Shown: positions 54,530-63,678 of the stretch, in pieces
How positions within the stretch are numbered: position 1 is the first letter of the stretch
How the letters are laid out: each line of letters starts with the position of its first letter
Assembly (NCBI GenBank): GCA_021323855.1
Contig: JAJPKE010000023.1
Span: 124,001 to 188,000, forward strand
DNA: 64,000 bases
Reading direction: 5' to 3'
DNA from: Chloroflexota bacterium
GTDB lineage: Bacteria; Chloroflexota; Ktedonobacteria; Ktedonobacterales; JADMIN01
The notes under the pieces: model-generated
Database searches by the model: none
What the model was told of the DNA's origin: nothing
What the model saw: the letters and a program-made list of their open reading frames with translations, nothing else
Made by a program: the position numbers and the translations under genes

Positions 54530-56419
54530 TGGAGCAACTGCGGATATTTTTGAGTTCCAGCCCGCTGGATGGCTCGCTAGCCACCGCGCTGGCGCAGGCG
54601 CTCCGCGAGTCGGGCGCGGATGTCTGGCAAGGCGAGGCACAGCAGCAGAGCGGCCAGTTGCTCGATGCGACGGCGCGCGAGATTCAGTTGCGTCCCATCT
54701 TCATTGTGTTGCTCTCGAAGGGCGCGTTCGCCTCGAACTGGGTGCGGCAGGAGTGCCGCTGGGCGTATAAACTCTATCAGCGCGAGCCGGGGCGCATCCT
54801 GCTGCCGGTGCGCGCGGAACTCTTCTCGCCAAAGGATTTTCAGCGCCATCCGTTATCTGGAATCATTCCCGCGTGTGGAGACCAACGACGGCCAGCCATT
54901 CGCCCCCATCGAAACCATCGAGCAGGTGTTACGCTTGCTGCTCCTCGCGCGCGGCAAAGAACATGCGCGTCTGCCGGAGCCACACGCCAGTAATTCGGTA
55001 GAGCAACTGCTGACCTATGGCAAAGTGTTGGCGGCGCGCTCCGCCTATGAGCAGGCGCTGCCCTACATCCAATGCGCCACGCAGGCAACGCCTAACTCCT
55101 GGCAGGCATGGGCCTATCTGGGCTGGCTCGACAACCTGCTGGGGCGGCATGCCGAGGCGCTGGATGCGCTTGGCTACGCGCTCAACCTCGGCGGCAGAGA
55201 GCCGTGGCTCTGGGCGGAGCAGGCCGCCGCGCTGCATCGCCTAAACCATGAGGCAGACGCCTTCGCCGCCTACGAACGGGCGCTGGCCGCCAACCCAAAC
55301 TTCGCGCCCGCCTGGAACGGCATTGGCAATGCCCACGCCGACCGGCAACGCCACGGCGAGGCGCTGACCTCGTATGAACGGGCGCTGTCGCTGGACCCGA
55401 CGCTGACCATCGCCTGGTACAACAAAGGGCTGATGCTCTACGAACTCAAACGCTATGACGAGGCGCTGACGGCGTTTGACCGCGCGCTGGCGCTCAATCC
55501 CACCGATGCCGCCGCCTGGAATCACATGGGCAACGCTCTCACCAATCTGGGACGCTGCGACGAAGCCCTCAACGCCTATCAGCAAGCGCTGACCCTCAAA
55601 CCCGGCTATGCGTTCGCCTGGAATGGAGCAGGCGCGGCGCTGCTCACGCTTGGACGCGCGGCAGAGGCGCTGGATGCTTACACCCAGGCGGTGACGCTGG
55701 CGCCCAACTACACGCTTGCCTGGAACGGCAAAGGCGCAGCGCACTATGAGCTACAGCAATATGGCGAGGCGCTGGCTGCCTATGAGCAGGCGCTGGCGCT
55801 GAATCCCGACTATGCAAATGCATGGCGTAACAAAGCAGCGACATTGCGGGCGCTGGGCCGCGAAGAGGAGGCGATTGACGCCTACGACCGGACGCTGGCG
55901 CTGGATTTCACCTATTTTCCCGCGCTCACCGGCAAAGGTGCGGCACTGTATGCGTTGCATCGTTACGATGAGGCGCTGGAGGTTTACTTGCGAGCGGAGG
56001 CGCTGGCGCCGCGCGATACCAGCGTCCTCAAAAATCAGGCGACGGTCTTGCGCGCGTTGGGTCGCAATGACGAAATCCTCGATCTCTATGACCGTATCTT
56101 AACGCTGGACCCGCAGGACGGCGAAATCTGGTACAAGAAGGCGAACGCACTGGTGCAGCTACAACAATTTGACGAGGCGCTGGCCGCCTACCAGGAAGCG
56201 CAGAAATACCGGCCAGATGATGCCAGGGTTCACTACAATTGCGGCGCGGTACTCTATAGACTGAAGCGGTACGAGGAGTCGCTGGCCGCCTTCGAGCGCA
56301 CGCTTTCCCTCGATCCTACGCTGACGCCCGCCTGGAGCTTTGTCGCGCTGGCGCTACATGCGCTGGGGCGCGAGGACGAGGCGCGCCAGGCAGAGGCGCG
56401 CGCGGGGCGGGCAGGGTGA
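54530..56419 (+). pseudogene. TIR-TPR protein with one-base frameshift
   Basis: Frame 1 from ATG 54530 encodes a TIR domain (LRIFLSSSPLDGSLATALAQAL, QLRPIFIVLLSKGAFASNWVRQECRWAY with the catalytic-type Glu). Near 54837-54840 (TTTT) the reading continues only in the next frame: KDF / SAIRYLESFPRV. Dropping one T restores one ORF of about 629 residues. The remainder has ~13 TPR units of 34 residues (ALALNPxxAxAWN type) to the TGA at 56417-56419. It could be a true pseudogene, a phase-variable switch or a sequencing error. It lacks the lectin domain of the other TIR protein. A possible extended -10 (TGC-TACAAT, 54471-54476) lies upstream. Confidence 0.75.
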
Positions 56420-56427
56420 GGGTTCGA

Positions 56428-57936
56428 TTACTCTGCGCCCGCTGGCATTGGCACGCGGACCTCGACGGTGGTGCCGTGTGTGCCATCGAGCGGTGTGATG
56501 GCAAGCTTGCCGCCAAGCGCAGTGACGCGCTCACGCATGCCGGTGATGCCGTAATGGCCGGGAGGGCTGGCGACCGTTGCGGGCGCGGTGAGCGTAGTGA
56601 TGGCAACGCTGCTGTGTTCCACTGTGCCACCGGCGGATTGAGCGGCACTCTGCGCCATCGCTGTTCTGTTTGTCTTGGCGCAATTTGCGGCAATACCGAC
56701 GCCATCGTCGCTAATGCGCATGACGAGCGTATTCCCCTCACCCTGCGTTTCGCGCGCCAGATGCAGCCAGAGTGTACGCGCGTTGGCATGGCGTTCGGCG
56801 TTGGTGATGGCCTCCGAAGCAATGCGTAGTAGCCCCTCATAGGTGCGTGTGTCCAGCAGACCGATATCAGTGGCGATGTCGGTATGGACATCCCAGCTTG
56901 CGCGCGCCCCTGCCTCGTTTGCGGCGCGGGTCAGCGCCTCACCCAGCGATTCCTGCGCCAGCAACGGCGAACGCAGATTCGCCAGCGAGGCGCGTAGCTC
57001 GGCCATCGAGTCGCGTAGAATCTGCTGCGTGACGACGATCTCGTGATCGGCGCGGGCAGGGTCAATGGAACGCAGGCGCAGCGCCGCCTCCAATTTGACG
57101 CTGGCAAGCACCAGCGAGTGGCCGAGCGTATCGTGCATATCGCGGGCGAGGCGTCCACGTTCTCGTAGCACAGCAATTTCACGCTCGCGCTCGCCCGCCG
57201 CCTCCAATTGCTTATGGGCGGCTTCCAGGCGCGCATGGGCCAGTTCGAGTTCCTGATGTGAACGTTCCAGGTCGGCAAACACCTGCTCGCGGCGGAAACG
57301 CGCCTTGATGAGGACGAACGGCAGATAGGCGATGAAGCTCCATATGGTAAGGCCAGCTATCTCCGTTATCAATTCCAGTATGCCGGACGGCGATCCCAGG
57401 TTCGACGGCACCCAGCCGTTTGCAATGACAATAACGGTGATGGTAGGAATGATCGTTATCAACACTTGAGGAAAGGCAAAGACAGCGAAGTTGAGGCCGT
57501 AAATCGCCCAGAACATCCAGGTGAAATTGTTGGAAGGCAAGTTGCTACCAAGCAGCGAAAGTGCAATGACGATAGCCAGCATACTTGCCCAGTAGAGAAC
57601 GCCACGCCAGTGAAAACGCGGCAATTCGCCGCTGTCCATGCGCCTATGATAGTTTTCAGGGTCGCCACGCACCATCCAATTGCTACCAATGTGATACCAG
57701 AGGCCAAAGATGATAGCGAGCGCCAGAATAGCCCACCCCTGCGGTTCCACCAAGAGATGCGGATACTGGGCGAACGTCAGCAACGTGATTGTGACGAGAA
57801 AAAAGTAGATGACGGCATACCAGAAGAGCGCAGTATTGCGCATGAGTTTCCGCAGTTGTTGCATCTGGCTGCTCACCACATGCTCACCTGTCGTTTCGCA
57901 GTCTATGTCTGGCGCGTGTTGCGCCTGATTCTTCAT
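56428..57936 (-). CDS. Membrane histidine kinase, HisKA_3 (NarL partner) type
   Basis: The protein is 502 aa from ATG 57936 (GGAAGGAAGC upstream). Five to six transmembrane helices lie in residues ~35-230, followed by a coiled coil and a HisKA_3 domain with the phospho-His in LARDMHDTLGHSLVLASVKLEAA. The HATPase_c domain includes ASEAITNAERHANA, SDDGVGIA and HYGITGMRERV. A ~40-residue low-complexity insertion sits between the last two motifs. It pairs functionally with the NarL-type regulator at 53601. Confidence 0.92.
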   Translation of the reverse strand: MKNQAQHAPDIDCETTGEHVVSSQMQQLRKLMRNTALFWYAVIYFFLVTITLLTFAQYPHLLVEPQGWAILALAIIFGLWYHIGSNWMVRGDPENYHRRMDSGELPRFHWRGVLYWASMLAIVIALSLLGSNLPSNNFTWMFWAIYGLNFAVFAFPQVLITIIPTITVIVIANGWVPSNLGSPSGILELITEIAGLTIWSFIAYLPFVLIKARFRREQVFADLERSHQELELAHARLEAAHKQLEAAGEREREIAVLRERGRLARDMHDTLGHSLVLASVKLEAALRLRSIDPARADHEIVVTQQILRDSMAELRASLANLRSPLLAQESLGEALTRAANEAGARASWDVHTDIATDIGLLDTRTYEGLLRIASEAITNAERHANARTLWLHLARETQGEGNTLVMRISDDGVGIAANCAKTNRTAMAQSAAQSAGGTVEHSSVAITTLTAPATVASPPGHYGITGMRERVTALGGKLAITPLDGTHGTTVEVRVPMPAGAE

Positions 57937-58159
57937 CGCTGTCGCTTCCTTCCCGGTTGCTGCGAATTCCCGGCAAGATGCCTGCCAGCCGGATATACCC
58001 GAAACCATGCGGATAGGTACTGGCGGATCACCCCATGTAGGAAGTGTATCGCAAACCGCGAAGAATGGGGAGTATCAAATGGCCTAGCGCGCACTCTCGA
58101 AGATGGGTGACGAAAGACCTATGGCGGGATTGGCCGCATGAGTAGATAGCATCTGCATG

Positions 58160-58196
58160 CCCCTCTCCTTGCAAGGAGAAGGGGTGGGGGTGAGGA
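58160..58196. repeat. CCCTCTCC-type dispersed palindrome
   Basis: CCCCTCTCCTTGCAAGGAGA forms a hairpin, followed by AGGGGTGGGGGTGAGG. The same module order is at 60307-60344. It is 8 bp beyond the stop of the hypothetical gene at 58204. Confidence 0.7.
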
Positions 58197-58203
58197 TTAT
58201 CTT

Positions 58204-58662
58204 CTAGTGATAGGCGTGGGATATTGAGGCATCGCCAGCATCGTCGAACGTGACCGAGACGAGGTAGTGTTCGCCGTCTTTCCGCCAGGAAAGCAACTCA
58301 TAGGACGCGCCACGCGGCGCGGCCAGCGTCTCTCGAACGAGGGAGAGAAACGCCTCTTCGTATCCGGCTTTCCATAGGCGCATCGAATGGGTCATTCCAC
58401 TGGAGCGCGCCTGCTCGGCAAACGCGGCGGCGCGACGGCGCACCGTCTCCGCTGAAAAGCGCAACTCAGCGATGGTGAGATTGGGTAGCGGCTGTGTCGC
58501 GCCAGGATCAAAGACTCCATCATACGCATGGGAGTTGTGGGACGATTCAGAGGTGCGGATGGCCTGCAAGCGCGGCGGAGTGAAAGAACCATGCGGCGCC
58601 AGTGAATAGTCTTGCCATGAGGCACCTTGGTCTCGATCACGTTGTTCTACGTCGCCCCACAT
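58204..58662 (-). CDS. Hypothetical soluble protein
   Basis: The protein is 152 aa from ATG 58662 (GGGAAGGAACGAAC upstream; the frame is open to 58713). The N-terminal half is polar and disordered-looking. The C-terminal half has helices and strands (AELRFSAETVRRRAAAFAEQARSSG, YEEAFLSLVRETL, YLVSVTFDDAG). It resembles no family I recognise, and has no membrane segments. Confidence 0.6.
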   Translation of the reverse strand: MWGDVEQRDRDQGASWQDYSLAPHGSFTPPRLQAIRTSESSHNSHAYDGVFDPGATQPLPNLTIAELRFSAETVRRRAAAFAEQARSSGMTHSMRLWKAGYEEAFLSLVRETLAAPRGASYELLSWRKDGEHYLVSVTFDDAGDASISHAYH

Positions 58663-58811
58663 ATGTTCGTTCCTTCCCACTACATCTCGCTCCCCAGAAA
58701 TGGATGCAGACATCCCTGCCTACGCAACTTTCGTGCCGGGTGCGCAACTCAGCATTAGTACTGCCTTGTTCTTCCGTTGCTCTAAGCCATTCGGGTACTA
58801 TGGCAACCTCT

Positions 58812-59330
58812 CTACCGTCCCAATCTGACCAGCACCTCCGCAGGCAGGTGCCACACCAGCGTACCTTTACCAGCCAGCTTTGCGCCTGAAGAACCTGATG
58901 CGATACCATCGAGCTTGAGGCAGCAACAGGCGGCTTTTTTCAGTTGCACCCGTGCCAGACCATTTGAACCGATCAATTCGCCAATGATACTGCTCAGGTC
59001 TGGTTCATGACCGACAATCATCACCTGCTGGCTCCCTGAATACTGCGCCAGGAGTTTGCCGAGCGCGCGCAGATCACAGCCAGGGGATAGCAGATCACTG
59101 TTCACGTACTGCGGCGGATGGATGGCTTCCGCTACGCAATCAGCGGTTTCGCGCGCACGGACGAGTGGGCTGGTGATGAGCGTTTCCAGCCCTAGATCAA
59201 GCCAGCGGAGGCCCTGCGCAACGCCGCGCATCTCTTCGCGCCCCTCATCCGTCAGCGGGCGCTCGCGGTCGTCGCCGGTCCACGTCTCACGATCTCCGGC
59301 TTTGCCATGACGCAATACATAGAGCCGCAT
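58812..59330 (-). CDS. sixA: Phosphohistidine phosphatase SixA
   Basis: The protein is 172 aa with GGGAGG upstream of ATG 59330. It is a histidine phosphatase: RHG in LYVLRHGKAG, the Arg in SPLVRARETADCV, and the second His in MIVGHEPDLSSII. SixA dephosphorylates His residues of phosphorelay proteins, and the window carries two kinase systems. It is slightly longer than E. coli SixA (161 aa). Confidence 0.9.
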   Translation of the reverse strand: MRLYVLRHGKAGDRETWTGDDRERPLTDEGREEMRGVAQGLRWLDLGLETLITSPLVRARETADCVAEAIHPPQYVNSDLLSPGCDLRALGKLLAQYSGSQQVMIVGHEPDLSSIIGELIGSNGLARVQLKKAACCCLKLDGIASGSSGAKLAGKGTLVWHLPAEVLVRLGR

Positions 59331-59467
59331 GGTCAACCTCCCACTCCCAACGCAATAACAGTGGCTTTTCGGCGTGTAGTCACCTGTTGAGAGCAGCACA
59401 TACTGCGCCAGAACGGATGCGGGGAACAGATGCGGAGAACGAGCGTTGTAACGAGCGTTGCGCAGAG

Positions 59468-60292
59468 CTATGCCAGCCCGGAAACCTCTACACGAGCGCC
59501 ACGAGCGACGCCGAGTGTGGCGGCTGCCGAACCGTTGCGCACGGCAATCGCCAGATGACCGGAGCTATCGCGCAGCAGGAATGGCTGCGCAACCTGCGGC
59601 CCGGCGGCGAACGTCTCCGCACGCGCGGAAATCGTCACTGCGCCGATGGTCAACGCGCTCATGGGGGTGGCGAGAATCTTCCCAGCCAGTTCTGGACCGA
59701 AGCTGGTGATGAGGTTGCCGAAATGGTCAATGTGCGCGATTGCCCCAACCAACAAGCCATCCTCCCATGAGGGCTGGGGCGGCGCAATCATAACGAGCCT
59801 CGTAGGATCGAGCGGCGTGCCCAGAGAGGTAAGCGCCACGCCTGCGGCGAGATGCGCCGCAGAGGGAGCAAAGATGTCGCGCCCGTGGAAGGTGGCGCTG
59901 GGAGTGGGCAAATGATAGCCTGGGTGATCGAGCGTGACGGCAGCGACAGGTGAATTGACGGCCAGCACATCGCTCAGCGCATAGCTGAAGAGGCCGTTAT
60001 CCGGCCCGACGAAGAAACGATCAGCGCCGTGCAGGGCAATTGGCCGCCGGGCGCTGCCAACGCCCGGGTCCACGACACAGAGGAAAATCGTGCCGGCAGG
60101 GAAATAACGCCAGGCGGTATGCAGAATCCAGGCGCCGGTGGCGATATCTTGCGGCGGAACGAGATGCGTGAGGTCAACAAAACGCGCATCCGGCGCGATA
60201 CCCAGCACAACACCTTTCATAATGCCTGGGTAGCCGTCTGCGAGGCCAAAGTCCGTCATCAGGGCAATCAGCGGTCGAGTGAGCATATGCAA
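59468..60292 (-). CDS. SAM hydroxide adenosyltransferase (DUF62)
   Basis: The protein is 274 aa. It belongs to the S-adenosylmethionine chlorinase/fluorinase superfamily that hydrolyses SAM to adenosine and methionine. The signatures are LMTDFGLADGYPG, CVVDPGVGSARRPI, FVGPDNGLFSYAL, FHGRDIFAPSAAHLA and IDHFGNLITS. No halogenase-specific loop is evident. An ATG at 60286 is an equally good start. Confidence 0.94.
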   Translation of the reverse strand: MHMLTRPLIALMTDFGLADGYPGIMKGVVLGIAPDARFVDLTHLVPPQDIATGAWILHTAWRYFPAGTIFLCVVDPGVGSARRPIALHGADRFFVGPDNGLFSYALSDVLAVNSPVAAVTLDHPGYHLPTPSATFHGRDIFAPSAAHLAAGVALTSLGTPLDPTRLVMIAPPQPSWEDGLLVGAIAHIDHFGNLITSFGPELAGKILATPMSALTIGAVTISARAETFAAGPQVAQPFLLRDSSGHLAIAVRNGSAAATLGVARGARVEVSGLA

Positions 60293-60306
60293 CGGTCCGC
60301 ACAGTT

Positions 60307-60344
60307 CCCTCTCTCCTCATGGGAGAGGGGGTCAGGGGGTGAGG
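60307..60344. repeat. CCCTCTCC-type dispersed palindrome upstream of the SAM hydrolase gene
   Basis: CCCTCTCTCCTCATGGGAGAGGG is a hairpin, followed by GGTCAGGGGGTGAGG. It lies between two same-strand genes. Confidence 0.65.
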
Positions 60345-60359
60345 TTTACAGGTTTAGCA

Positions 60360-60608
60360 TCAACTGATGAGCCGGCAGTCGAAACGCACCACACCTGCCT
60401 TGCGGTCGGTGATGGTGCGCGTCACTTCCAGTTTCACAGCTCCGCCGATGGGAATATCCAGCCGGCTCAGGCCAACGATGCGCGCCTCCGATTGGATTTC
60501 TGGGTGATCCAGGCGTGCAATCGTACAGCGCACATACGGCTGTTCAGCCCCTTCAAAGACTGCTGACAATCCCTCTTCTTTGGTGACGATAGTACCTTCA
60601 ATGACCAT
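60360..60608 (-). CDS. Small hypothetical beta-rich protein
   Basis: The protein is 82 aa with AAAAGGAGGG upstream of the ATG. Predicted beta strands (MVIEGTIVTKEEG, YVRCTIARLD, GGAVKLEVTRTI, VVRFDCRLIS) suggest an OB-like or similar small barrel, but no family was recognised. It lies 39 bp after the low-complexity membrane protein gene. Confidence 0.6.
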   Translation of the reverse strand: MVIEGTIVTKEEGLSAVFEGAEQPYVRCTIARLDHPEIQSEARIVGLSRLDIPIGGAVKLEVTRTITDRKAGVVRFDCRLIS

Positions 60609-60647
60609 GCGCTGCCCTCCTTTTCCGCCAGCCAGCGCGCCCCCGGA

Positions 60648-62333
60648 TTATTCGTCCGGCGGAAGATACCAGGGATTATCCAGCGGCGGGAATGAGTTGC
60701 CGCCCAACTGCGCGTTGGTGTTTCTGCCACTCTGCCCCATCTGGCTATCGCCGTCATTATCACTGTTTCCGCTGTTGCCACCATAGCCATTCTCTTCGCT
60801 GAATCCATCGAGCGATGGCCAGTTTTCCTCTTCCAGCGGACCGGAGGTAACGACCTGCGGCATCGGTGACATCGGTGGCATCAGCGGCATTTGTCCCATC
60901 TGCCCCATCTGTCCCATCTGTCCAGGACTCATTGAGCCGGTCCTGGCTGTATCACTGAGTTCGCCTGAGCCGCCGGGTGGCATACCTGCTCTGCCCCCGC
61001 CAGCCATACCGGGCATTGGTGGCATCATGGGATTCATGGGATTCATGGGATTCATTGGGTTCATCGGTCCATTGCCCTGCTGCGGCGGAAGCGAAGAACC
61101 AGAAGAGATACCGGCCATACCAGGCATGCCGCCGCGACTGCTCGTCCCCGGCCCCATACCGGGCATTGGCGGCATCATGGGATTCATGGAATTTACCGGC
61201 GGCAGAGATGAATGCTGCGAAGCGGGCAGGCGCGCCGGTCCTGCGCCAAACTGTTGCCCAGGCACCTGCCCTGCCATCTGGCCTGTGATTGCGCCGGGGC
61301 GCATCTGCTGCTGGCGGTTGCGCCCGGTGAGCCGCGCCAGCAGCAGATCGGCGGCGGTGTTGGCAGGAGCAGGCCAGATCGGGCGACGGTTAGCTTGCAG
61401 GTCGTCGAGCGCAGCGGCCAGCCGCTGAATCTCCTCATTGGTGCGATGCAACTGATGTTCCGCCTCGCCAGCTTTTTGAAGACGGCTCAGCAGATTATTG
61501 AGCGACGCTGCAATCTGGAAAAGGATGTTGTCTCTGGCCAGCGGGGCGCGCGCGGTGAAGTCGCCATTGGCGGCGCGCACGTGCGTTTCCAGAATCTGGT
61601 TGATGCCAATTTCGAGCTGCTGGCGTTGCGTGGCCAGCGCATGCTCTACCCGCGCCAATTCTTCTGCCTGGTCTGCGCGATTGACCTGCTCTTGGGTGCC
61701 GCGAACCCAGAGGTAGCTGACAATGGCGACAATGACCAGCAGAGCAATCGGGCGGGCGATCAATGCAGCTAAACCGTTGGTTTGGATGTTTGCCGTGATG
61801 TCCGGGCTATGAGTTTGCACAAAGAAGTCAACCAAGATCAACACGCAATTCGCAGCAGCAATAAAGAATGCGGAGACGGGCGGTAGAATAGAGGCCCCGA
61901 CGATCACGGTGATGGCAAGCAGGTCATAACCTGGCAGGTCGAACATGCTAAGCCCGGCAGGTTCACTGGCGATAGAGCCGATGATAGCGCCGCTGATGAG
62001 GAATACGAGCAAAATGCCAGCAGTGGTCGTCCACCCGCTGCGGTTGAACATGATGGCAAGAATCAGGCCGACAAACGCTACGGCAATAGCAGCTATGGTG
62101 CCTGTAGAACCAATAGCTACTGGGATAAGTAGCACGTCTGCAACCAATAAGCCTAAAATAATCCAGGAAGTAAGTCTGCTTCTTCTGGCGCGCTCTCGTT
62201 CTGGAACAGTGGAGTAGTTTCCGGCGACGCCGGAACTCGTGAGCCTGAGCCACCAGTTATAGGTGGGCACCGGTCGCTGCCGCTCTTGTAAAGAGCCGAG
62301 AGTGTCTTGCGCTGTTGGCCCTCGTGTATACAT
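60648..62333 (-). CDS. Multi-pass membrane protein with HAMP-like region and Met/Pro repeat tail
   Basis: The protein is 561 aa with GAGGAG upstream. Residues ~50-210 have six transmembrane helices. A coiled coil and a HAMP-like helix pair (LEIGINQILETHVRAANGDFTARAPLARDNILFQIAASLNNLLSRL) lead to a cytoplasmic region rich in Pro, Gly and Met. Short tandem repeats include MNPMNPMNPMNPMMPPMPGM and QMGQMGQMGQM. No kinase or methyl-acceptor domain is visible. It is probably a receptor-like protein lacking a catalytic output. Confidence 0.75.
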   Translation of the reverse strand: MYTRGPTAQDTLGSLQERQRPVPTYNWWLRLTSSGVAGNYSTVPERERARRSRLTSWIILGLLVADVLLIPVAIGSTGTIAAIAVAFVGLILAIMFNRSGWTTTAGILLVFLISGAIIGSIASEPAGLSMFDLPGYDLLAITVIVGASILPPVSAFFIAAANCVLILVDFFVQTHSPDITANIQTNGLAALIARPIALLVIVAIVSYLWVRGTQEQVNRADQAEELARVEHALATQRQQLEIGINQILETHVRAANGDFTARAPLARDNILFQIAASLNNLLSRLQKAGEAEHQLHRTNEEIQRLAAALDDLQANRRPIWPAPANTAADLLLARLTGRNRQQQMRPGAITGQMAGQVPGQQFGAGPARLPASQHSSLPPVNSMNPMMPPMPGMGPGTSSRGGMPGMAGISSGSSLPPQQGNGPMNPMNPMNPMNPMMPPMPGMAGGGRAGMPPGGSGELSDTARTGSMSPGQMGQMGQMGQMPLMPPMSPMPQVVTSGPLEEENWPSLDGFSEENGYGGNSGNSDNDGDSQMGQSGRNTNAQLGGNSFPPLDNPWYLPPDE

Positions 62334-62421
62334 GCAGTCTCCTCCACTGCTTATCTCTAATATCTGCGATAATACAGACCTCTATTATATCAGAGTCTCG
62401 CCGGGCATACGACACGAAAAA

Positions 62422-63678
62422 CTACCTGGCTGAAGATAACGCCGAAGACAATACAGCTTTTGCGGTAGATTGCCTCCCTTGATCTTCTCGTTTACCTGCT
62501 ACTGATATCGCACGGTCGCCAAGTTGATGGTTACTCTCATCCGTCACATCGCCCTGCCAAACCCGTCGCACATCCTTCGCCTGCGCTTTGGGCAAAAAAG
62601 ACGCTGGTTCGAGACGGCGTAAACCCTGTTGCGATGCGCGACGCCACTCTACGAGTGCCCGTCGTCGCTGGCTATCTGGCATCGTCAAGAGATCATTCAG
62701 CGCCTGGAAATGTTCAGGATGGGTATGCAGATCATCGCTTGATACGACGAACGGCAAGAACTTCCCTTCGTCGTTCATACTTCTTTCCCAGTAGAAGGGT
62801 AAATGGTTGTGTAAAATAGGCGCGAACGGGGCGTAGAGTATAGGCATTCCCAGTTCACGTAGCACCTGCCTGGCCTCGAAATCTATACATCCGATCAAAG
62901 CCTTCAGATGCAAAGATGGGGCCACCAGCAAGCGATATATGGTGTAGACAGCCTCGACAACCGCTACCGCCGTAGCCGCCGAGGGCGCTGTCTGATTGCC
63001 AAGTAGACAATGAAGCTCTCTGATTTCCTGTAATGGTATGGCCGCTAGCTTGGGAAGAGAGGAGAAGACATCCGGTCCGAACGATTCATATTCCGCCGGG
63101 AACAGCGGGCGCTCTTTGTCCTGCAATCGCAACGCCGAACTTTGTGGTCTCGACCACAGACGTTGGATTTTGCTTAACAGCCCAGAGCGATCCTCGCTCC
63201 ATTGATCTTCCAACGCTGGGAGCATCGAAAAATAGGCGAGGATACGGCCATCTGCCGTGCCAACGAGCGCATGGAGTGTCTCAGCAGGCAACGTTTCAAA
63301 AGCGGGGTCTGTCCTGATCTGGTGTTTTAGGATGGTGTCAAGATCGTACCAGTGCCAGAGCAGGTACTGCTGAAATCGAAACTCTGCTAGTTGCTGCCGC
63401 TGTCCCTCGCTTAGCGTATCTTGTTGCAGCACCCGTACTGTCAGGCCAGAGGTGGGACGTTGCAGGCTGTACACCGGCGTTGCGCCATCCATCAATGGCC
63501 CGAAGAGGAGCAGCGCATAACGGGCTTCCTGTTGTCTTTGCCGAATTGCGTCCTCGTACCGTTGTACATAATATGCCGCTTGCCTGCCGATAAGAAGCGA
63601 TTGCGATATTTGTGTTGATTGTACAGCCTGCCGGGCTGCGGGATGCCGGATTCCATCGGGACTAACCATGCCTCGCAC
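62422..63678 (-). CDS. Hypothetical protein, possible GNAT/acyl-homoserine-lactone-synthase-like fold
   Basis: The protein is 418 aa from GTG 63678 (GGAAAGGAACAT upstream; ATG 63669 also possible). The central region has features loosely resembling FeeM-like N-acyltransferases: AEFRFQQYLLWHWYDLDTI, DGRILAYFSMLPALE, and later LKALIGCIDFEARQVLRELGMP ... FAPILHNHLPFYWER. The C-terminal ~70 residues are polar. The assignment is tentative; no catalytic residues can be named. The remaining 63712-64000 has no supported gene. Confidence 0.5.
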   Translation of the reverse strand: MRGMVSPDGIRHPAARQAVQSTQISQSLLIGRQAAYYVQRYEDAIRQRQQEARYALLLFGPLMDGATPVYSLQRPTSGLTVRVLQQDTLSEGQRQQLAEFRFQQYLLWHWYDLDTILKHQIRTDPAFETLPAETLHALVGTADGRILAYFSMLPALEDQWSEDRSGLLSKIQRLWSRPQSSALRLQDKERPLFPAEYESFGPDVFSSLPKLAAIPLQEIRELHCLLGNQTAPSAATAVAVVEAVYTIYRLLVAPSLHLKALIGCIDFEARQVLRELGMPILYAPFAPILHNHLPFYWERSMNDEGKFLPFVVSSDDLHTHPEHFQALNDLLTMPDSQRRRALVEWRRASQQGLRRLEPASFLPKAQAKDVRRVWQGDVTDESNHQLGDRAISVAGKREDQGRQSTAKAVLSSALSSAR

